Program-made: the position numbers and the translations under genes
DNA from: Myxococcales bacterium
Lineage (GTDB): Bacteria > Myxococcota > Myxococcia > Myxococcales > Myxococcaceae
Direction of reading: 5' to 3'
Assembly (NCBI GenBank): GCA_003153055.1
Contig: PMBV01000149.1
Coordinates: forward strand, 1 to 40,462
Length of the DNA stretch: 40,462 nucleotides
Shown here: in pieces, positions 34,180 through 40,462 of the stretch
Layout: the number at the start of each line of letters is the position of its first letter
How positions within the stretch are numbered: the stretch's first letter is position 1
Notes under the pieces: generated by a model
The model's input: only the letters and a program-made list of their open reading frames with translations
Told to the model about the DNA's origin: nothing
Database searches by the model: none

Positions 34180-35529
34180 TCAGCGCCGGCCGTGGCCACC
34201 ACCGCCGAAGTGTCCCCCACCCGGCGAGCCGCCACCGCCGTGGAAGCCGCCGCCACCGCCTGAGTGCGAGCCACCGAATGAAGGCGCCGAGTGTGAACCT
34301 CCACCCGAGCTCCCGCCGAAGCTGCCACCGGAGGGAGGTGCTCGATACCCGCCCCGGAATCCACCGACGCTTTGCGGCGCTGCTCGGAACCCGCCGGAGC
34401 TCGGCGGGGCGCGGAACTCACCATGCCCCGATGGCCCGTTGAACCCACCCGAGGGCGGGGCGCGGAAGCTACCCCCGGAAGGAGGGGGCGCACGGTAGCC
34501 ACCCGTGGACGGTGGCGGGGCGCGGAACCCACCGACGGAGGGAGTCGGTGCACGGTAGCCACCCACGGACGGAGGCGCGGACCGGTACCCGCCGTACCCG
34601 ACCTGAGGCTGCGCCCGGAACCCGCCAGCGGAGGGCGGGGCACGATTCCCACCGGACCAACCGGGCTGACCGTGGCCGAAGCCGCCCCGGTTGAGTGAGC
34701 CCATGGGCACACTGCCACCCCAGCGCTGCACTCCCGCGACGCTAGGCCCGTGGGCCCGAAACGGGAGCCTAGCCGTGGCGTGGAAGGCCAGGCCGTACCC
34801 TGAACCGTGGAGGGCGTACCGATGGAAGGCCACGTCACCCATGTGCTGGGTCGGCACGAAGCACCACCGAGGGTGCCAACGAATGTGCCGGGGCCACAGC
34901 GGTGCCCACCCGGCGTAGCCGCCTCCGAGGCGCCAGCTGACCCAGGCCGGGCTCCAGGACAGACCTGGGTACCAAAGCCACCCGTACGACGGTGACTGCC
35001 ACCACCGCCCGTAATGAAAGGCCGCCCAGCCCCAGTCGTAGTCACTGACGAAGACCCAGCCGGCAGAGGTCCACTCCCAGTGCCCGTTGGTCTGGTAGGG
35101 CACGAAGCCCGCACCCACCACCGAGGCCGAGGGCTGCCACGCGCGGTACCCGTCGACGTCCATCCACTGCCCGGAAGCCGCCAGCGGCGCCTCGAACTCG
35201 CCCACCGAGTTGACCTGCCCTTGCTGCTCGGCGATGGCCTGTTGCTGGGCGGCCTGCTCCTCAGGCGTGAGCTGGGCATCGGGGGGCAGTTGGTCGGGCT
35301 CGGTCTCCTCTTCGTCGGTCGCTTGGGCAGCTTCGGGCGAGCCGGGGTCAGCGCCGGTTTGATCGACCGAGATGACGTTGATGTCTTGCCCGGTGGTGGG
35401 CGTCACGGTCGCCCCCGCGGGAATGGTCGAGGGGTTGTTGGTGTAGTGCGTGACGCCATCGACATCGACCCACTGGTACACCACGGCGCCGTCCACCGTG
35501 CACACCAGGGCGATCAAGAGGTTCATCAT
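34180..35529 (-). CDS. DUF4124 protein with Trp/Gly-rich region and GG(Y/F)RAPP repeats
   Basis: A 449-residue protein. It opens with a short hydrophobic segment (MMNLLIALVCTVDGAVV) and a DUF4124-like module (VYQWVDVDGVTHYTNNPSTIP). An acidic, Gln-rich linker (~65-105) precedes a Trp-rich region (~120-230; VGAGFVPYQTNGHWEWT, YDWGWAAFHYGRWW, YAGWAPLWPRHIRW) like the WxW/GWxP repeats of DUF6600 proteins. The C-terminal ~170 residues are repeats of GG(Y/F)RAPPPS, passing into a Gly/Ser/His-rich tail. It is probably an exported envelope or extracellular-matrix protein. The ATG at 35529 is chosen because the frame beyond it reads as shadow. Neighbours give no functional hint. Confidence 0.85.
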   Translation of the reverse strand: MMNLLIALVCTVDGAVVYQWVDVDGVTHYTNNPSTIPAGATVTPTTGQDINVISVDQTGADPGSPEAAQATDEEETEPDQLPPDAQLTPEEQAAQQQAIAEQQGQVNSVGEFEAPLAASGQWMDVDGYRAWQPSASVVGAGFVPYQTNGHWEWTSAGWVFVSDYDWGWAAFHYGRWWQSPSYGWLWYPGLSWSPAWVSWRLGGGYAGWAPLWPRHIRWHPRWCFVPTQHMGDVAFHRYALHGSGYGLAFHATARLPFRAHGPSVAGVQRWGGSVPMGSLNRGGFGHGQPGWSGGNRAPPSAGGFRAQPQVGYGGYRSAPPSVGGYRAPTPSVGGFRAPPPSTGGYRAPPPSGGSFRAPPSGGFNGPSGHGEFRAPPSSGGFRAAPQSVGGFRGGYRAPPSGGSFGGSSGGGSHSAPSFGGSHSGGGGGFHGGGGSPGGGHFGGGGHGRR

Positions 35530-35620
35530 GCTTGGTAGGAACGCGCACGCGCGGCCAAAATTCAACCCTGCGTTGGCCCAGGGTCGTCTCTGTGAGTGAT
35601 TCCGCCGAGTTCGGCGACGG

Positions 35621-36520
35621 TCACTCGAGGGGGCGCTGGCGAAGGAGCTCGAGGAGCAGCTCCTTGAAGGCTGAGACCCTGGTCGGGATGTTCTTGGCCT
35701 GAGGCTGGACGAGGAACGCGGTTCCGCTGTCGGTGGCCCACTTGGGGAGCACGCGCACCAGGCTGCCCTCGGCGAGCTCGGCGGCAGCGAGGAAGGACGG
35801 GAGCGTGGCGATGCCCGCGCCAGCACGCACGACTTCGCGAATGAAGAGCATGTCGTCGACCTGAATGCGCCCGGCGACCCTGACGGTGGTGCGGTGCTCG
35901 GCGGAGGTGAGCGACTGGGGCCCGCTGTCGTGCAGGCTGATGACGTCGTGGTTGACCAGCTCCTCGGGTGTTCGGGGCGTGCCTCGGCGGGCGAGGTAGC
36001 TGGGTGCGGCGTAGAGGTGCATGGCGATGGAGCCGACCTTGCGGGCGATGGAGTTCGAGTCTCGCAAGGGGCGAGAGGAGATGCGCAGGGCGAGATCGAA
36101 GCCCTCGCGAACCAGGTCGACGACGCGATTCGAGAGGTGCAGCTCGAGCGTCACCTTGGGAAACCGGGCGGCGAAGCGCGCCGCGGCCTCCGCGAGGAGC
36201 ACCCGGCCGAGGTCGGCGGGGGCGGTCATCTTGAGCACGCCGGTCGGCTCCTCGTGGGGTCGGGGCAGGTCGGTGAGGGCTGTCTTCAGCGAGGTGAGCG
36301 CGGGGGCCGTGCGATCGTACAGGGCACGGCCCTCGAGGGTGGTCGAGACCTTCCTCGTGGTGCGGTGGAAGAGCTGGGCCCCCACCGCGTCCTCGAGGGC
36401 GGCGACGCTGCGGCTGATGGTGGAGCGGGGAACTCCGAGGCTCTGGGCCGCCCCCGAGAAGGTCCCCGCGTCGTAGACGGCCGCGAAGGCTCGGAGGAGG
36501 TTCAGGTCGATTGGTGCCAT
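35621..36520 (-). CDS. LysR-family transcriptional regulator
   Basis: A 299-residue LysR regulator. The N-terminal winged helix-turn-helix is clear (LLRAFAAVYDAGTFSGAAQS, then LGVPRSTISRSVAALEDAVG and LFHRTTRKVSTT), followed by the periplasmic-binding-protein-like effector domain to the end. This subgroup, with RTTRKV and MTAPADLGRVLL, resembles those controlling small oxidoreductase genes. No divergently transcribed target is adjacent; the next gene upstream (moeA) is on the same strand after 290 bases. The inducer and target are unknown. Confidence 0.95.
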   Translation of the reverse strand: MAPIDLNLLRAFAAVYDAGTFSGAAQSLGVPRSTISRSVAALEDAVGAQLFHRTTRKVSTTLEGRALYDRTAPALTSLKTALTDLPRPHEEPTGVLKMTAPADLGRVLLAEAAARFAARFPKVTLELHLSNRVVDLVREGFDLALRISSRPLRDSNSIARKVGSIAMHLYAAPSYLARRGTPRTPEELVNHDVISLHDSGPQSLTSAEHRTTVRVAGRIQVDDMLFIREVVRAGAGIATLPSFLAAAELAEGSLVRVLPKWATDSGTAFLVQPQAKNIPTRVSAFKELLLELLRQRPLE

Positions 36521-36812
36521 GAAGCACCAGTGAATCGTCTCCAGGGCATTGGTTCAAGGGCCGTCGAGCAGGGGCCCGGTCGTCGATGGACCTGATAGAG
36601 CAGCCTGCCCCAGGGAGGACGGCTGGGTCAGGAGCCGCGCCGACGGGCGATCAGATCAGCTCCTCTGCACGGCAAGGAATTGTCCCGATTGATGGCCGAC
36701 CCGCGAATGGTACCATTGGTGACATTGCTGGAGACCCTTGCTCCCCTCGCCCCATGGTCGAGGGGCTGGTTGGGCTGGCCCAGGAGAACGCGAAGCATCC
36801 CGCCCGCCCTCA
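36521..36812. other. Region between moeA and lysR holding the left arm of an inverted repeat
   Basis: About 290 bases. The main feature is the left arm of the 45-bp inverted repeat (36702-36746) and a nested hairpin CCCCTCG (36743-36749) with CGAGGGG (36759-36765). No ribosome binding site or coding signal is seen. Confidence 0.55.
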
Positions 36813-36900
36813 TCAAGGCGCCTCACTCGCCGACCCAGCTCGTTGCCCAGGCCCTGGTGAGCGAGGGTCCCCAGCAACGTCACCAATGGTACCATTCGCG
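36702..36900. repeat. ~200-bp element with 45-bp terminal inverted repeats overlapping the end of moeA
   Basis: The left arm (36702-36746) and right arm (36856-36900) are inverted copies differing at about 4 of 45 positions. Each starts CGCGAATGGTACCATTGGTG and contains the perfect 12-base palindrome AATGGTACCATT, then GACRTTGCTGGRGACCCT. About 110 bases separate the arms. The right arm lies inside the moeA reading frame, and the moeA stop codon falls between the arms. The form is that of a non-autonomous miniature element or a large regulatory hairpin; no transposase is encoded. Confidence 0.8.
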
Positions 36901-38132
36901 AAGGGCGACACCTCGCTACCCACCTCGTCTCGCAGGAGAATCGCCGGGAGCGCCTCCCCAGGGACGAAGACCTCTCGCTGCCCGTCGAGTACCACGAAGG
37001 CATCAGCCCCAACCACCGAGGGCAACGAGCCTGAGCCCTGGAGCTCGAGCGGCGTTGCCCAGAGCCTCCCCTCCTGCATCGCTACCCGTGCCCGGACGAG
37101 CTCGACCCTCCCCTTCTCATGACGGTGCTCCACCGCCAACGTGACCAGGTGCCGCAGCCGGTAGGGCCGAGGGTCACCGGCCATCTTCCTCAGGCCAGGC
37201 CTCACCAGCACCTCGAAGGCCACCATCGCGCTCACCGGGTTGCCCGGGAGACCCACCACCGGCACCCCACCCTTCCTGCCGAAAGTGATTGGCTTTCCCG
37301 GCTTGATGTCCACCTTCCAGAAGTCGGCCTGGATGCCCACGGTCGCGAAGGCTTGCTTGACCAAGTCGTAGTCGCCAACCGAGACACCTCCACACGTCAA
37401 CACGAGGTCGCAGTCGAGCCCCTGCTCGAGGGCCCGCACCGTCGCCTCGAGCTCGTCGGGGACGATCGGCAGCACCACCGGCTGGCCGCCGGCCAACCGG
37501 ACCTGCGCGCTGAGGGCGTACGCGTTCGAATTGACGATGGTCCCGGGACTCAGGGTGTCATGAATGTCGCGAAGCTCATCGCCGGTCGAGATGATGGCGA
37601 CCCGCGGCTGCCGATGCACGCTCACCACCGCGATGCCCTGCGCGGCGCACAGCCCGAGCTCTCCCGGCCCCAGCCACGAGCCCTGGGCGAGCAGCACCCG
37701 GCCCTGCGCCGTGTCGCTCGCCCTCCTTCGGACCCACTCGCCTACCTCGGGCGCTCGATGAAACACCACCGTCTTCCCTCGCACTTCCACGTCCTCTTGG
37801 GGGACCACGGCGTCCGCTCCCTCGGGGACCTGGGCCCCAGTGAAGATGCGCATCACCGCGCCCGGGGAGAGGGGCGGCGGGGTGGGGCCTCCCGCACGGG
37901 ATTCGCTCGAGAGCCGCAGCTCGCAGGGAGCGGCCCGAGAAGCGCCCCTCACGTCGGTGGTGCGCAACGCATAGCCATCCATCGCGCTGTTGTCGAACGG
38001 GGGCAGGTCTCGACGCGTCACGACGTCTTCCGCGAGGGAGAAACCCAATGTCTCGCCCAACCCCAAGCGCTGGGTGCCGGTGGGCTCGAACGCCGGCATC
38101 ATCGAGTCGAGCGCCTCTTGAATGCTTTTCAT
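36813..38132 (-). CDS. moeA: Molybdopterin molybdotransferase MoeA
   Basis: A 439-residue enzyme that inserts molybdate into adenylylated molybdopterin. MoeA motifs appear in order: PPFDNSAMDGYALR, IFTGAQVPEGADAVVPQEDV, ISTGDELRD, IVNSNAYAL, CGGVSVGDYDLVKQAF, KPGKPITFG and VVGLPGNPVSAMVAFEVLVRP. The start ATG gives MKSIQEALDSMMP. The last ~28 residues (PFANGTIGDVAGDPRSPGPG and on) are encoded by the right arm of the inverted repeat and are not part of the normal MoeA fold. It is divergent from coxS, with about 190 bases between, consistent with supplying cofactor for the hydroxylase. Confidence 0.94.
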   Translation of the reverse strand: MKSIQEALDSMMPAFEPTGTQRLGLGETLGFSLAEDVVTRRDLPPFDNSAMDGYALRTTDVRGASRAAPCELRLSSESRAGGPTPPPLSPGAVMRIFTGAQVPEGADAVVPQEDVEVRGKTVVFHRAPEVGEWVRRRASDTAQGRVLLAQGSWLGPGELGLCAAQGIAVVSVHRQPRVAIISTGDELRDIHDTLSPGTIVNSNAYALSAQVRLAGGQPVVLPIVPDELEATVRALEQGLDCDLVLTCGGVSVGDYDLVKQAFATVGIQADFWKVDIKPGKPITFGRKGGVPVVGLPGNPVSAMVAFEVLVRPGLRKMAGDPRPYRLRHLVTLAVEHRHEKGRVELVRARVAMQEGRLWATPLELQGSGSLPSVVGADAFVVLDGQREVFVPGEALPAILLRDEVGSEVSPFANGTIGDVAGDPRSPGPGQRAGSASEAP

Positions 38133-38325
38133 CGGCACGGTTGTAACCGCCTGGCCAACCCCCGGCATCGTCCCCGCGGCTGGCTCATTGGGCGACGCAC
38201 CGCGGCGGTCGATTTCGGTTTGACAGGGAAACTGGCCGTCGTGAGACTCGAGCTCCCCGCTGCACGCCGCACACAGCTCCACCCCGATATTCCGACCGCG
38301 CACGCACGCTGTCGCTGGAGGTGCC

Positions 38326-38793
38326 ATGGAGAACATCACCCTCACCATCAACGGGAAACGAGTGACCAAGGAGGTCGAAGCGCGGACCTTGTTGGTCGAG
38401 CTCATCCGAGACCAGCTGGGGTTGACCGGCACGCACGTGGGCTGTGACACGAGCCAGTGCGGCGCCTGCACCGTGCACGTCGACGGGAAGAGCGTGAAGA
38501 GCTGCACCATGCTGGCGGTCGAGGCCGACGGGCGAGCGGTCACCACCATCGAGGGGCTGGCCAAGGGCGTCGAGCTGCATCCGCTCCAGGCCGCGTTCAA
38601 GGAAGCCCATGGGCTCCAGTGCGGCTACTGCACGCCGGGCATGGTGATGAGTTCGCTCGAGCTCATTACAACGAACCCTTCGCCGTCTGAAGCTGACGTG
38701 CGCCGCTGGCTCGAGGGCAACCTCTGTCGCTGCACCGGGTACCACAACATCGTGAAGGCGGTGCAAGCGGCCGCCTCGGCCATGAAGAGGTGA
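38326..38793 (+). CDS. coxS: Molybdenum hydroxylase small subunit, [2Fe-2S] (CoxS type)
   Basis: A 155-residue iron-sulfur subunit. The plant-ferredoxin-type cluster ligands are C40, C45, C48 and C60 ([10 protein letters not shown]), and the second cluster ligands are C99, C102, C134 and C136 ([18 protein letters not shown]). It carries electrons from the molybdenum subunit toward FAD. A GGAGGT lies 4 bases before the ATG. It is the first gene of the operon, divergent from moeA, and is followed 4 bases later by the large-subunit gene. Confidence 0.96.
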   Translation: MENITLTINGKRVTKEVEARTLLVELIRDQLGLTGTHVGCDTSQCGACTVHVDGKSVKSCTMLAVEADGRAVTTIEGLAKGVELHPLQAAFKEAHGLQCGYCTPGMVMSSLELITTNPSPSEADVRRWLEGNLCRCTGYHNIVKAVQAAASAMKR

Positions 38794-38797
38794 TGAG

Positions 38798-40462
<1,665 letters not shown>

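Noticed and set aside
29520..34180. Integron-like cassette array
   Set aside because: The short repeats at gene junctions lack the paired core sites of attC (no GTTRRRY/RYYYAAC pairs seen), and no integrase gene is present.
38220..38225. TTGACA as a promoter for coxS
   Set aside because: No acceptable -10 sequence occurs 16-18 bases downstream, so the match is probably chance.

Overview
The window is GC-rich, densely packed DNA with strong G/C third-position bias. It fits a myxobacterium or close relative (Myxococcota). Supporting family evidence is a MopE-like Cys/Asp-rich lipoprotein, a PEGA-domain protein, several TPR proteins, a PilZ protein, hybrid histidine kinases with fused receivers, a DUF4124-type envelope protein, and degraded transposase pieces. 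The taxonomic call is an inference from gene content and composition, not from a marker gene.

Layout. (1) 1-6142: the N-terminal third of DNA polymerase III alpha (dnaE, leaving the window), a PilZ protein, a two-gene pterin/folate unit (FolB-cupin fusion plus PTR1-like reductase), an isochorismatase-fold hydrolase, an ATP-grasp-like protein and a Bax-inhibitor-1 family membrane protein. (2) 6455-9656, minus strand: a tightly overlapping operon ctaB > PqqD-like > Ca2+/H+ exchanger > EamA transporter. (3) 9733-17646: a large TPR membrane protein, tRNA-Ala(CGC) with its terminator, a small zinc-finger protein, a 5'-nucleotidase-type lipoprotein, a MopE-like lipoprotein, a PEGA protein and an RluA-type pseudouridine synthase. 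(4) 17683-20363: two overlapping histidine kinase genes with mirror-image domain order. (5) 20367-24774: TPR protein, a miniature sulfotransferase-like protein, an RsuA-type pseudouridine synthase, a small basic protein, a membrane-anchored CoxG and two convergent Uma2-family proteins. (6) 25080-29519: molybdenum cofactor genes (MoaB-like/MocA fusion and an XdhC split into two overlapping genes) divergent from a sufS-sufU pair. (7) 29520-34180: a lower-GC accessory segment with a secreted serine protease, a duplicated 3' fragment of sufU, transposase remnants and a restriction-endonuclease/STAND-like NTPase, the best defence candidate here. (8) 34180-40462: a Trp/Gly-rich DUF4124 protein, a LysR regulator, a repeat element that supplies the end of moeA, moeA, and the start of a molybdenum hydroxylase operon (coxS-coxL, form II type).

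The most coherent biology is a dispersed molybdenum hydroxylase programme. Structural subunits (CoxS, CoxL), CoxG, Mo insertion (MoeA), cytidylylation (MocA), cofactor protection/sulfuration (XdhC) and a possible sulfur donor (SufS) all lie within about 17 kb, interrupted by the accessory island. The most unusual items are the island between sufU and the DUF4124 gene, the FolB-cupin fusion, the shrunken sulfotransferase, and the 45-bp inverted repeats that end moeA.
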